From: Pseudohongiella sp.
Lineage (GTDB): Bacteria; Pseudomonadota; Gammaproteobacteria; Pseudomonadales; Pseudohongiellaceae
Direction of reading: 5' to 3'
Assembly: GCA_030651695.1 (NCBI GenBank)
Contig: JAUSCD010000012.1
Coordinates: 1-64,000, forward strand
DNA: 64,000 nucleotides
Shown here: piece by piece, positions 18,548 to 27,771 of the stretch
Layout: each line of letters opens with the position of its first letter
Numbering within the stretch: position 1 is the stretch's first letter
Translations under genes and position numbers: made by a program
The notes under the pieces: generated by a model
Database searches by the model: none
What the model saw: the letters and a program-made list of their open reading frames with translations, nothing else
Told to the model about the DNA's origin: nothing

Positions 18548-18957
18548 TTCACTTCTTGCCCGGCCTCAGCTACTTCATCGCCCTCCCCATAACGACCAGT
18601 ATCCGTCGACTCTCTGGCATCAGTCTTTTCATACTGACGTATCGTGCCATAAATTGAAGCGCCACCGTCAATCTGTATCCTGCCATAAGTAACATCGCCC
18701 TCGATATGACCATGTGCACGCACCACTAAAAGTTCGGAGACATTTACCAAACTGCCCGCGAATCCGCTTATGTCCAGCCGTGAAGCTTTTATCGCACCTT
18801 CAACACGCCCACCCGATGCGATTTTCACTTCATTAGCAGTCACATCACCGGACACCAGACCATGGATCTCAATACGACCATGGCTTCGCACTTTCCCTTC
18901 TATAGTGACACCGTCACCAATATAAAGAGAATCTTTTTCAATCCCAGTTTGCTCCAT
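18544..18957 (-). CDS. Bactofilin (first copy of the operon)
   Basis: A 137-residue bactofilin. The core (about 10-105) has the regular Gly/Val pattern of the right-handed beta helix (IGDGVTIEGKV, GLVSGDV, GRVEGAI, GHIEGDV, ASIYGTI). A charged, probably disordered tail follows. It is the first gene of the operon and ends in ATGA overlap with the peptidase gene. It is closer to the compact classical bactofilin than the downstream copy, which has a long N-terminal extension. The two may co-assemble. Confidence 0.92.
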   Translation of the reverse strand: MEQTGIEKDSLYIGDGVTIEGKVRSHGRIEIHGLVSGDVTANEVKIASGGRVEGAIKASRLDISGFAGSLVNVSELLVVRAHGHIEGDVTYGRIQIDGGASIYGTIRQYEKTDARESTDTGRYGEGDEVAEAGQEVK

Positions 18958-19527
18958 AGCACCTTTCCGGACAAGTCAGTAAATTATATTCAGTATAAGC
19001 CGCAGATATAGAAGTGTAAATTATCGGAACTCAAAGAATGGTAATATTTATAAAATACAAATGTAGCTTCTATATTCTTATGCTGAATAACTAGATATTA
19101 TACTTTACGTTCTTTTACATATTTAGGCCACAATTCTTTGTTAACCCCACGATACAAATTGTAAATACTTGTAAACAAATTCTTGTGCAATAGGCTTGCC
19201 TGCCAACAAAACATGGTCCATCGTCATGGATTGCCGGCTTCTGTAAACAGAAAATCAGGCTCTTTGCTTTACACATTTTTACAATTTAATTACAACGAAT
19301 TGATAATCTTATGGTACCAATCCAGTATACTTTCCGAGTGCCGAGTAGTTCCGAATAACACATGTAGAAACCCAATCCGCGTCACTCGGACAATTCAATT
19401 ATAGTAGTAATTTATAGCACCCGGTGGTTTTACTACTTGGCAGCTTAAATTCCTGACACTGCAATAGATAGTAATTTGGCTGGAATTTTTGGCATCAGCT
19501 CATTTCAGCTTTATTGAGGAAAGATAT
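18958..19527. promoter_or_regulatory. AT-rich divergent regulatory region
   Basis: This 570-bp gap separates the bactofilin operon from the response-regulator gene and holds no credible gene. It contains a perfect 8-bp inverted repeat, TCCGAGTG (19333-19340) and CACTCGGA (19383-19390), 42 bp apart. TATACT at 19326-19331 just upstream is a possible -10 element. It also holds a direct repeat TTGTAAA in TTGTAAATACTTGTAAAC near 19160. Its length and position suggest promoters in both directions and operators for the adjacent regulator. Confidence 0.5.
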
Positions 19528-20280
19528 TTGAAGAACTCGACTGTCTTTACCAATGCTGTCGCCAAGCAGATGAGTATAACGCTTGTTGAAGATGACGAGC
19601 TATATGGGAAGATTCTTAGCTACCAGCTCACATCGCGCGGATTCAAGGTCCTGCTTTGTAGCTCCGGCAAAAATTTGGTCGACCTATTAAAAAACGAAGA
19701 ACCATCAGATCTTTTTATTCTTGACTATTTTCTTGGCGACGGAGAGCTCTCCGGCCTAGACTTGTGCAGGAAAATCAGAAGTTATATTCGAAACCCCGTG
19801 ATTATGCTTACCGGTAATAACAGCTTGGAAACCTTGGTCAGCTGCCTTAACTCGGGCGCCGACCAGTACATAGTAAAGCCATGTGATATTAAAGAACTGA
19901 TTGCACGGATCGACGCAACACTTCGAAATTCTGTTGTTTACAGACAGTCAGCCACTTCCCCCCTGAATATTAGAGTAGATGAGAACATCTCATTAAACTG
20001 GGAAAACAGCAGACTTACGCATAGCGATGGAAGACAAGTACAGCTAACTGAGAAAGAGATGGGGCTGCTTGAGCTATTTCTGAAAGAGAACAACAGATTT
20101 TTGGACCGGCGCAAAGCGTTTCAGTCACTCTACGGATTCGAAATGGATCCGCTTAACAGATCAATAGATGTGCTGGTAAGCAAATTGCGCAGCAGGCTGC
20201 GGTCACTCGATGATTGCTACAGGATACGCACTTTGCGTGGTCAAGGCTATGTCATGTACCGAACTACAGATTCTGCCTGA
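19528..20280 (+). CDS. OmpR-type response regulator
   Basis: A 250-residue transcription regulator. The receiver domain (about 15-130) has acidic residues in LVEDDELYG, phospho-acceptor Asp66 in FILDYFLGDG and Lys in YIVKPCD. The winged-helix DNA-binding domain (about 150-248) ends in RIRTLRGQGYVMY, typical of OmpR/PhoB proteins. The TTG at 19528 is chosen because GAGGAAAG (19516-19523) stands in front of it; an ATG at 19570 and a TTG at 19489 lack this. It converges with the hybrid kinase gene and is divergent from the bactofilin operon, which is a plausible target. Confidence 0.85.
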   Translation: MKNSTVFTNAVAKQMSITLVEDDELYGKILSYQLTSRGFKVLLCSSGKNLVDLLKNEEPSDLFILDYFLGDGELSGLDLCRKIRSYIRNPVIMLTGNNSLETLVSCLNSGADQYIVKPCDIKELIARIDATLRNSVVYRQSATSPLNIRVDENISLNWENSRLTHSDGRQVQLTEKEMGLLELFLKENNRFLDRRKAFQSLYGFEMDPLNRSIDVLVSKLRSRLRSLDDCYRIRTLRGQGYVMYRTTDSA

Positions 20281-20350
20281 TTCCCGTTTGCCAGGGTGTC
20301 GTTGCCGACTACATGGACAGTGACAGGACGGACAAAGACTCTAAATCATG

Positions 20351-22888
20351 TCATGAACACTTGTCGGAAAAGGACCTGACCAGACTCAATAGCGCACCCG
20401 CAGCAATTGGCTTAGAAATATACGCGTCCATACCGCCCTCCAAACATCTGTCTCTATCCCCGGACATCGCATGCGCGGTCAATGCGATAATTGGAGTATG
20501 ACGACCATTTGTGCGCTCAAGAGCCCGGATGACCTGAGTCGCAGCCATGCCATCCATTTCCGGCATCTGCAAGTCCATCAGTACCACATCAAAATGTTGT
20601 TTCTTGATCCACTCTACAGCTTCGAGTCCGTTCTCGGCAACAGTCACGGCATACCCCGCTTTTTGCAAAACTGCCTTTGCCAATTTTTGGTTGATCAGAT
20701 TATCTTCCGCAAGCAGAATGCTTCCACCAACAGAGTTCTTCGCGGCAGACTCGTCAGAAATCTGGACCGTCACAGTTCCCAGCGAGTACTCATCCACAAT
20801 TTCTGAATTAACGACCTCAACTATAGGGAAAGTCAGATCAAATGAAAATTCGCTTCCGATACCCTGCCTGGACTTTAACCTTATCTCGCCTCCCATTAGC
20901 TTTACAAGATTGGAACTAATAACCAAACCCAGGCCGCTACCACCATACTTACGTGTGATTGTAGAATCCCCCTGGTAAAACGCATTAAATATTTCTTTTT
21001 GCTTCTTATCTGCAATACCGATACCGGTATCGCAGACGGCGAAGCTTAGCAGCGCTGAAAATTGATCGCCCCCGATTCTTCTGATATTTATATGCACTTC
21101 ACCGCTCTCGGTAAACTTTAGAGAGTTCGAGACCAGATTTACAATAACTTGCCGTAGCCGAATAGCGTCTCCTTCTAAAACTATTGGCACGTCATCTTCT
21201 ATTTCGAACCTGAGCTTCAAACCCTTGCGATGAGCCTGTACAGAAAATTCCCTCATCATCAGAGTCAGAATTCTCCGGAGATCTAATGGCGCACTATCCA
21301 ACTCCAAACGCCCGGCATCTATACGTGAAAAATCCAGAATGTCATTCACTATCCTTAACAACGCTTGTGCTGATTCGTGTGCAGTGCCGATGTAGTCGCG
21401 CTGTTCGCTGGTTAATTCAGTACCTAATGCCAGTTCGAGCATACCTATGACGCCGTTAATCGGAGTGCGGACCTCGTGGCTCATGTTCGCGAGAAACTCC
21501 CCCTTAGCCTTATTTGCAGCTTCTGCAAGAGCCCGAGCTTGTTGCAAGTCGCTGCGGACCTGAGTCCAGTCAGTGACGTCTCTTACAATCACGACAAAAT
21601 GTACTTGATCACCAAGCTCCATCGCGCTGACGGTAGCCTCCACGGGAAATACTTTTCCCGAACGCTTTATGCCTAACATCTCTTTGCGCCGCCCCCGTAC
21701 GCTACTGGCACTTTTACTCCGATGCACCGAAGAAAGTGCCAGAAATCTCTTTAGTCCAAACCCGCTTTTTCTGTGAAAAAGGATTGTAGATGACCCACCA
21801 ATAATACCAGACGCAGAGTATTCAAACATTTCCTCAATAGCTGGATTCACAGCCAGAATTATGCCGTCCTGATTAAGAGTAAGTATTCCATCAGCAGCGC
21901 TATCAACGACAGTACGAATGGTTCTTTCACTACTAACTAATCGTTCTTGCATTACAGAACGTGAACGCTCCGCTCTGAATGCCAATATCAGGTTTGCGCA
22001 AGCTGCCAACAATAGCTCCAGATACTCGACAATCTGGCTATCATAGCCGGTTGGTCGGTTAGCAACACCAACCATTCCTATTAGTTCAGTGCCACTGTAG
22101 ATTGGCAACCCCATAAAGGCATTCAACGGAGGATGGCCTGGCGGCAACCCTCCACTGCGCACATCAAGTCCCGGGTTGTTACTGATAACGGCATGTCCAC
22201 TAGTCATGACATGTCCAAATAACGTGTTCAGATTGCGGAATTCCATACCTGATCGCATGTTTTCATCATAAAACTTGCGGGTAGGTTCATCCCATGCGAT
22301 GTTGGTAAGCGCATGGGAGCGCAGGTAAGGCTCTCCGTTTTCACCATACAAGACTTCACCGATAAATCCGTATTCGCTGTCGGTGACACGAAGAAGATTT
22401 GCAAGCATCGTCTCGAACGGACTGGTCGCTCCTTCTGAACCTATAAACTCTGACAGCGACTGACTGACTGCGGATAGCAAAATGTTGCTTTCCTTGACTG
22501 CTTTTTGGGATTGCCACTTCTCGGTAATGTCATCGACTACGGCATAAACAAGCTTATATTCCGAACTGGCTCGCGCAGACCACTCAAAAAAACGATACGT
22601 CCCATCTTTGCACAAGAAACGATTCTGTATACGTGTTAAAGACTTTCCTTCGCTTAATGATCTGAGCAGCCTACGGGACTCTATCAAATCGTCCTGATGC
22701 ACCCAATTAACACAGAGTTCACCGCACAACTGTGACTCCTCATACCCTAGCGTGTCGCACATCGCAGGGTTAACTCGTATAAACGTGCCGTCAAATGCGC
22801 AGATACACATCATTTGGGGGGCGACCATAAAGTGATCAGACAGAATGTCAGATGGCAACGCCATTGTGGGTGCTATCAGCTCATTCAT
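20351..22888 (-). CDS. PAS-GAF-PAS hybrid histidine kinase
   Basis: An 845-residue cytoplasmic hybrid kinase. PAS (about 20-135) is followed by a GAF domain (about 145-310), a second PAS (about 325-445), HisKA with His471 in NMSHEVRTP, HATPase_c ([24 protein letters not shown]) and a receiver with Asp772 in [12 protein letters not shown]. It has no Hpt domain of its own, and a stand-alone Hpt gene lies 0.55 kb away. No transmembrane helix is seen. This ArcB/BarA-like core differs from the other three kinases in the window. The likely path is kinase His, own receiver Asp, Hpt His, then the OmpR-type and REC-EAL receivers. Confidence 0.92.
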   Translation of the reverse strand: MNELIAPTMALPSDILSDHFMVAPQMMCICAFDGTFIRVNPAMCDTLGYEESQLCGELCVNWVHQDDLIESRRLLRSLSEGKSLTRIQNRFLCKDGTYRFFEWSARASSEYKLVYAVVDDITEKWQSQKAVKESNILLSAVSQSLSEFIGSEGATSPFETMLANLLRVTDSEYGFIGEVLYGENGEPYLRSHALTNIAWDEPTRKFYDENMRSGMEFRNLNTLFGHVMTSGHAVISNNPGLDVRSGGLPPGHPPLNAFMGLPIYSGTELIGMVGVANRPTGYDSQIVEYLELLLAACANLILAFRAERSRSVMQERLVSSERTIRTVVDSAADGILTLNQDGIILAVNPAIEEMFEYSASGIIGGSSTILFHRKSGFGLKRFLALSSVHRSKSASSVRGRRKEMLGIKRSGKVFPVEATVSAMELGDQVHFVVIVRDVTDWTQVRSDLQQARALAEAANKAKGEFLANMSHEVRTPINGVIGMLELALGTELTSEQRDYIGTAHESAQALLRIVNDILDFSRIDAGRLELDSAPLDLRRILTLMMREFSVQAHRKGLKLRFEIEDDVPIVLEGDAIRLRQVIVNLVSNSLKFTESGEVHINIRRIGGDQFSALLSFAVCDTGIGIADKKQKEIFNAFYQGDSTITRKYGGSGLGLVISSNLVKLMGGEIRLKSRQGIGSEFSFDLTFPIVEVVNSEIVDEYSLGTVTVQISDESAAKNSVGGSILLAEDNLINQKLAKAVLQKAGYAVTVAENGLEAVEWIKKQHFDVVLMDLQMPEMDGMAATQVIRALERTNGRHTPIIALTAHAMSGDRDRCLEGGMDAYISKPIAAGALLSLVRSFSDKCS

Positions 22889-22941
22889 TGCTATCGATCC
22901 TGATGTTCACTACTCGTCAACTCAACTGTGTGCTAAACAAT

Positions 22942-23235
22942 CTAGCATGCTATTTTCAGGCACCGCCCACGATGAACGAACCGATACCCGCGCGTGGAAT
23001 CTGGTTCGGGTGCAGTGAACCCGCGGAATTCGTACAAGCCGGGATATTCCGGACTCGTACCAGGCATAAACTTGATCGCATTAAAAAGACAGCGAGAGTG
23101 CTCTCTGGCATCCCTGTGTAAATAAATGTTATCAGTATTGACCTCCAGGACAACAATAGTTCCGTCCATTCCAACAGCTAACAACGCGCGCGCCTCCAGA
23201 AGAACATCAGGCATCATGGCTTTATCCTCAGTCAT
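22942..23235 (-). CDS. Small hypothetical protein
   Basis: A 97-residue open frame 53 bp upstream of the hybrid kinase, on the same strand. No family was recognised. It begins MTEDKAMMPDV and contains an Asp/Glu-rich first half and a basic C-terminus ending in RCLKIAC. The ATG at 23235 is preferred to 23265 because a GGCGGA-like site lies before it. It may be co-transcribed with the kinase. It could be spurious. Confidence 0.4.
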   Translation of the reverse strand: MTEDKAMMPDVLLEARALLAVGMDGTIVVLEVNTDNIYLHRDAREHSRCLFNAIKFMPGTSPEYPGLYEFRGFTAPEPDSTRGYRFVHRGRCLKIAC

Positions 23236-23445
23236 ACTTGTTCCGCCCCAGGCTGGGAGTGACACACTATTTCGCTAGTGGATACTAATGAACCGGGATC
23301 TTTTAGAACGTAAAAATTTGTAATATTGAACAAACGGATATCGCCCCCATAAGCTTTAGCCTGCCATAATGCGCATGTCCAATAATAAATTCGAATTCGC
23401 AGAGGCACTGGGTGCATCCGACCGCATGCGAAAAAAGGAAACATG

Positions 23446-23823
23446 ATGACAGCAGATAGAAGCAGAGTTTTTGATCCGAATGCGCTTCCGATCGCGCTAG
23501 GGCAATCAGACCCAGACATGCTGATAAGCTTTTATGAGATATTCATTACACACACTCGCTCCGGCTGCCGATCAATATTGCAGGCCGCATCAAAATCGCA
23601 CTGGGAAAGTGTAGTTAGCTCTTCCCACTCGCTGAAGTCATCCTGCAGTAGTATAGGTGCCTTTGCGTTAAGCAAAAAATTCGAACAGCTAGAGATGTCG
23701 GCTCGCAACATGGAAACTACTGAATTAATGTCAATCGCGGAAGAGATGTCCGACATAGCAGATCTTACGCTCGCGGAAATTATCGACCATGTAATATTTT
23801 TGGAATCCGAAATAATTTCTTAA
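23446..23823 (+). CDS. Stand-alone Hpt phosphotransfer protein
   Basis: A four-helix Hpt domain of about 125 residues with HSLKSSCSSIG as the phospho-acceptor motif; the His is encoded at 23626-23628. It fills the gap left by the adjacent hybrid kinase, which lacks an Hpt domain. Two adjacent ATG codons (23443, 23446) are possible; the second has better spacing (6 nt) from AAGGA. It is followed after 16 nt by the REC-EAL gene, so the two are probably one operon, and it is divergent from the kinase. Confidence 0.88.
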   Translation: MTADRSRVFDPNALPIALGQSDPDMLISFYEIFITHTRSGCRSILQAASKSHWESVVSSSHSLKSSCSSIGAFALSKKFEQLEMSARNMETTELMSIAEEMSDIADLTLAEIIDHVIFLESEIIS

Positions 23824-23839
23824 CAGGTAATAATTTGTC

Positions 23840-25099
23840 TTGAAGACTTTTAAATCAGCCAGTCATAAACGCGGCAATAATGAATCGGATGCAAAACCCA
23901 TCATGCTGATCATAGATGACGACGCATTCTTTAGGGCGCAAATTCGCCACTTCTCGGAGGCTGACTACCAAGTACTTGAGTACGAGAGCCCCGTCTCAAT
24001 TGAGCCCAAGAGTTTGTTAGAAGCAGATATCGCCATACTGGATCTGAATATGCCAGGTATCGATGGAGTAGAATTTCTCAAGACATTAGCGGCGCTAACA
24101 ACCCGCCCAAAACTGGTGATCGCCAGCGGCTATGATTCGCGTGTGATTGGCATGGCGCAAAAAACCGCTGAACTGTATGGCATAAACGGGACTGCGGTTT
24201 TGCAGAAGCCAGTAACCCGCAACCAGTTCTCGAAGGCTCTGCTTGATCTGGAAGTACATGTCTCTTTAAATACTAATGGCGTATTGCTTGCCCCTTCCGT
24301 GAGAAGCAGAGACGAAAATGAAATCTCATCGGGCTTAAGGGCAGGGGAGTTTTTTCCCTACTACCAACCGCAGATTGAGGTGCTAACTCAAAAGGTCGTT
24401 GGCATTGAGACGCTTGCGCGCTGGAGGCACCCCGAATTTGGCATTTTATCCCCGGCAAGTTTTATCGAAACCCTTGAAATTTCGCCGCTGGCGACGAAAT
24501 TTACTCTACTGATTACTGAAACAGCGATGAGAGACTATAGTCTGTTGAGCGGATTAACTGGCTACAGTGGAAAGCTGAGTATCAACATTCCGGTTGAAGT
24601 GGTGTCGTCCGAGACTTTTTCCAACAAAATCTTAAATCTGGCTAATAAATACCAATTCCCCCTTCATAAACTGGTTCTCGAAATCACTGAACGCGGCCTC
24701 GAATCGACTGGAGCTCTGTTTATATCAACCCTTACGCGCCTGAAAATGCATGGAATTCAGCTATCGCTTGATGACTTTGGTACAGGGCAATCCGGGTTCA
24801 GCAAGCTCAAGACACGAGCTTTTGATGAAATTAAAATTGATAAAAGTTTTATTGAAGATGTTCTCACATCTCGGGACTCCCAGATGATCGTGGAAAGTAT
24901 CCTGAGGTTGTCCACTGAAGCCAATCTATGTGTTGTAGCTGAAGGAGTTGAAGATATTGAAACGCTTGATTGGTTGCGCGAGTGCGGATGCCCAGTCGTT
25001 CAGGGCTATTATTTCTCCCGCCCGTTAGCGCTGGACAATCTGACAGAATGGATGAAGAATTGGGGATGCGAATCAATGCCTGCCCGGAAGACTGATTGA
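23840..25099 (+). CDS. REC-EAL c-di-GMP phosphodiesterase
   Basis: A 419-residue response regulator with enzymatic output, laid out like RocR. The receiver (about 20-140) has IIDDDAF and phospho-acceptor Asp68 in ILDLNMPGIDG. The EAL domain (about 165-410) has ETLARW in place of EAL, but keeps Glu, the Asn of SINIP, EITERG, DDFGTG, KIDKSF, AEGVED and QGYYFSRPL, so hydrolysis of c-di-GMP to pGpG is likely. The start used is TTG; an ATG at 23903 is an alternative that would shorten the linker before the receiver. Linked to Hpt and hybrid-kinase genes, it is a probable end point of that relay. Confidence 0.9.
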   Translation: MKTFKSASHKRGNNESDAKPIMLIIDDDAFFRAQIRHFSEADYQVLEYESPVSIEPKSLLEADIAILDLNMPGIDGVEFLKTLAALTTRPKLVIASGYDSRVIGMAQKTAELYGINGTAVLQKPVTRNQFSKALLDLEVHVSLNTNGVLLAPSVRSRDENEISSGLRAGEFFPYYQPQIEVLTQKVVGIETLARWRHPEFGILSPASFIETLEISPLATKFTLLITETAMRDYSLLSGLTGYSGKLSINIPVEVVSSETFSNKILNLANKYQFPLHKLVLEITERGLESTGALFISTLTRLKMHGIQLSLDDFGTGQSGFSKLKTRAFDEIKIDKSFIEDVLTSRDSQMIVESILRLSTEANLCVVAEGVEDIETLDWLRECGCPVVQGYYFSRPLALDNLTEWMKNWGCESMPARKTD

Positions 25100-25183
25100 C
25101 CACGGGATTGGAAATCCAGTTGAATTAGCACTTAGAATATTGAGTGAAATCCAACTCCTAACCAGCTACTCCCAGATAGATCC

Positions 25184-25215
25184 AAAGCGCTCCGGCACAA
25201 ACCGGGGCGCTTTTT
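25184..25215. terminator. Rho-independent terminator, probably bidirectional
   Basis: AAGCGCTCCGG and CCGGGGCGCTT form an 11-bp stem (one G-T pair) around a CACAAA loop, followed by a T-run. An A-rich left flank suits the opposite strand too. It lies between the convergent REC-EAL gene and TonB-dependent receptor gene. Confidence 0.88.
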
Positions 25216-25238
25216 CAACTTACTCGGCACTTGCTGGC

Positions 25239-27398
25239 TCAGAATGTGCCGTTAATCTTGATAGACACCACTCGCGCCGCGTCAAAGCAGTAGCTCTCAA
25301 TCTCAGTGATCACACCGCTGGTCAGGCGACCATCATAACGTGTGCGCTCACGACACTGGTTGTTGTTGGTAGCATTACGCGCATCAAAACGAATTCGGAT
25401 ATTCTGCGGCGTTATGTATTCAAGATACGCAGTCACGTTAGGCTCACCAGAGGTGCGCTCGATATTATCGATGTCGTAACGCTTAATGTTGCCATCATAA
25501 CGGTTGTTCCAGTTCATGCCATAGGTCACGCGATACCGGTTCAGATCATGACGAAAACCTAACTGAAAACGACCGCGCTCATAGTTCTGGAATCGACGAT
25601 CAATGCCGAGGAAAGGATCAGTAATCTCAGACGTTTTTATCTCGAGACGACTGATCAGCATCACACTGGGCACACCAATCATACCCAGACGCACACTGGC
25701 ACTGCCATTAAAACCATACATGTTGCCATCGCCGATGTTGCCATTGGCTGACGTCGGTCGCCCGCCCTGACGCGTAACATCGACACGCTCGATTACATCA
25801 GTGTGCTCCATATAGAACACGCTGGCTTCAATAACACCGGCGTCATTCGGCAAGCGGTACTCGCTGCCAATATTAAAGTTCCAGACCTGCTCCTGACGCA
25901 GGTTGGCGTTGCCCGCCATGGTAGCTGCGTCGTTATCTCTGTCATCACTGGAGGCAACAAAGTCAGAAAAACTGAGCTGACGCACAGATTTTGTTGCGGT
26001 GCCGCGTAACTGAAGGCCCTGGCGAACATCGAAGCGCCAATCGAAGCTGGGTTTTACAAAACTGAAGTCGCGCTTGTTAAACACATCGCCGGTTTGGGTA
26101 ATCTCGGATGCTTCGTATATCAATGAGCTTTCCAGCGACATGCGCGGACTGATTTGCCAGTTGTGTACTACAAACGGCTCTACGCGTATTTCTTCCACAG
26201 TTGAATTGGCATTGCTTACGGTTTGCGGTGTCAAACCACCGTGATTGGGCGACCCGGCACCTGCACCAGGCAAACCAAGACGCAGCGCTGAATCGAGTGT
26301 GGTTTGTGCGCGCTCGGCTCCGATCTCGACACCCTGGCCGGAAAGTAGTGGCATCGAGTAAGAGCCGCGGATAATTTTCTCACTGTAAACACTGTCGGAG
26401 TTCAGGAATAAATCCTTGTTACGGGTCCCGTCAGCGGCAACGGCAAAGCGTTCGCGAGTTGTGTTTTCATCTCTTTCATTAACAATAAACAGCGTTTTGA
26501 TCACATGACTGTTATCAAGTCGCAATTCGTAGTCACCGCCAATTTCCCAGTTGCTGTTGCGGCCGGGATTTTCTTCCCGTTCGCGGCGTGTGCTCACTGG
26601 ATTAGTACGCAAATTGGTAATGTTGCGGTTAACTACAACATCATTGTCAAAATTGGAATACAACATGTTAAGACGCGCGCTGCTATTTAAGGTCAATTCG
26701 TAACCCAGATTGGCGGCGATTGTGTTGGTGTACTGATCACGTGTGCGATCTTCAGAGATAGTGTCATTGGCTGAAAAATCGCCCAGCACACTGCTTTCAA
26801 AACTGGGACGGTAGTCGTGACGAGGCTCCATTTCAGCGCTCAGCACATAACTCAGACCGTTAAGCAGACCATTGACTGCAAATTTGCCACCCGGCTGTAC
26901 GTGACCATCAGCATAACGGTCGGTGTTGATTTCGTAGGAATAAGACTGACTGGTCAGCGCTTCGGTGAGCACAATGTTCACAATCTGATCACCACGCACG
27001 TCCAGATCGGTAGAAGTGCCACGGATCAGGTCAATACGCTCAACTTTACTTGCAGAGATACGGGCAAGCTGGCTATTGGCTTCATTTGCCTTACCAGCCA
27101 CACGCTTACCGTTAATCAGAATCTGGTTGCCGCCACCGCCGCCAAGACCGCGCGAATTATTGCTTGAGCCAAAATTACCGCCCATAGTGGCACTGAGACC
27201 GGGAATCCGGTTCAGCATGTCTTGCGCAGTGACAGGTGCCCATTGTTCAAAGTAAGACGCTGGATAGACGATATTTGACGAATTATCAACAGCTTCCTGC
27301 GCGTGAATTAAAGAAGGCGCGGACAGTATTGATATGGAAAGTACTGGAGCAAGCAGAAGCGATCGCCGAACTGCGGCGGCAAGGGAAAACCGATTCAT
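25239..27398 (-). CDS. TonB-dependent receptor
   Basis: A 719-residue outer-membrane receptor. A signal peptide (about 1-34, ending IHAQ) leads into a plug domain (about 45-155) with QDMLNRIPG, a Gly-rich GLGGGGGNQILINGKRV loop and VERIDLIRGTSTD, which are typical of the plug. The remaining 560 residues show alternating beta-strand pattern, with a terminal Phe (IKINGTF) that suits outer-membrane insertion. No TonB box was assigned with certainty. No riboswitch, Fur box or partner gene indicates the substrate. It stands alone, separated from the REC-EAL gene by a terminator. Confidence 0.92.
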   Translation of the reverse strand: MNRFSLAAAVRRSLLLAPVLSISILSAPSLIHAQEAVDNSSNIVYPASYFEQWAPVTAQDMLNRIPGLSATMGGNFGSSNNSRGLGGGGGNQILINGKRVAGKANEANSQLARISASKVERIDLIRGTSTDLDVRGDQIVNIVLTEALTSQSYSYEINTDRYADGHVQPGGKFAVNGLLNGLSYVLSAEMEPRHDYRPSFESSVLGDFSANDTISEDRTRDQYTNTIAANLGYELTLNSSARLNMLYSNFDNDVVVNRNITNLRTNPVSTRREREENPGRNSNWEIGGDYELRLDNSHVIKTLFIVNERDENTTRERFAVAADGTRNKDLFLNSDSVYSEKIIRGSYSMPLLSGQGVEIGAERAQTTLDSALRLGLPGAGAGSPNHGGLTPQTVSNANSTVEEIRVEPFVVHNWQISPRMSLESSLIYEASEITQTGDVFNKRDFSFVKPSFDWRFDVRQGLQLRGTATKSVRQLSFSDFVASSDDRDNDAATMAGNANLRQEQVWNFNIGSEYRLPNDAGVIEASVFYMEHTDVIERVDVTRQGGRPTSANGNIGDGNMYGFNGSASVRLGMIGVPSVMLISRLEIKTSEITDPFLGIDRRFQNYERGRFQLGFRHDLNRYRVTYGMNWNNRYDGNIKRYDIDNIERTSGEPNVTAYLEYITPQNIRIRFDARNATNNNQCRERTRYDGRLTSGVITEIESYCFDAARVVSIKINGTF

Positions 27399-27497
27399 TG
27401 TATGAATTCTCGTTGGTTCTGATAGGGTGAAGCGCGTAACTTACGAAAAAACCGGGGGCTGTGGCAAATGTTTTATGCTCGCTTCACCGCATTTTAG

Positions 27498-27527
27498 TTG
27501 GCCTATTCACCGAGCGTGTGTTATATT
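27498..27527 (+). promoter_or_regulatory. Putative sigma-70 promoter of the RhlE-like gene
   Basis: TTGGCC (27498-27503) and TATATT (27522-27527) are separated by 18 bp. Transcription would start near 27534, giving a leader of about 240 nt before the helicase gene. Confidence 0.5.
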
Positions 27528-27615
27528 CCGCGCCTTTGAAGAATCGCCTGCCTGTTGTACCGGGCTCGCCGTACACACTGCAAACGCTGCAATACAAGAT
27601 TCTGCAAATTTTTTA

Positions 27616-27700
27616 CACGTACTCTCAATACGTGAAAGGCCCAGGAGCCTGAACGCCTAGTTCAGACACCCTCGGGCATTCGCTTTACCACTGGCCCGAG
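27616..27700 (+). promoter_or_regulatory. Structured 5' leader with three successive hairpins
   Basis: Three perfect inverted repeats follow each other in the helicase leader: CACGTA/TACGTG (27616-27634), CTGAAC/GTTCAG (27649-27665) and CTCGGGC/GCCCGAG (27671-27700). The last is flanked by two CAGACACC copies. No T-run follows, so they are not simple terminators. Long structured leaders are usual for cold-inducible DEAD-box helicase genes. An unknown cis-acting RNA or small RNA is also possible. Confidence 0.55.
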
Positions 27701-27771
27701 TCCAGACACCAGAATGGATCTGTGATAGAGGCTACCCGATCAGGTGCAACATGCACCCTTCAAGGATATCA

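Noticed and set aside
19183-19404. 73-codon frame in the AT-rich spacer
   Set aside because: No ribosome-binding site, no motif and atypical composition; the region looks regulatory.
27427-27660. Short frames in the helicase leader
   Set aside because: They cover the promoter and hairpins, lack ribosome-binding sites and overlap each other in two frames.
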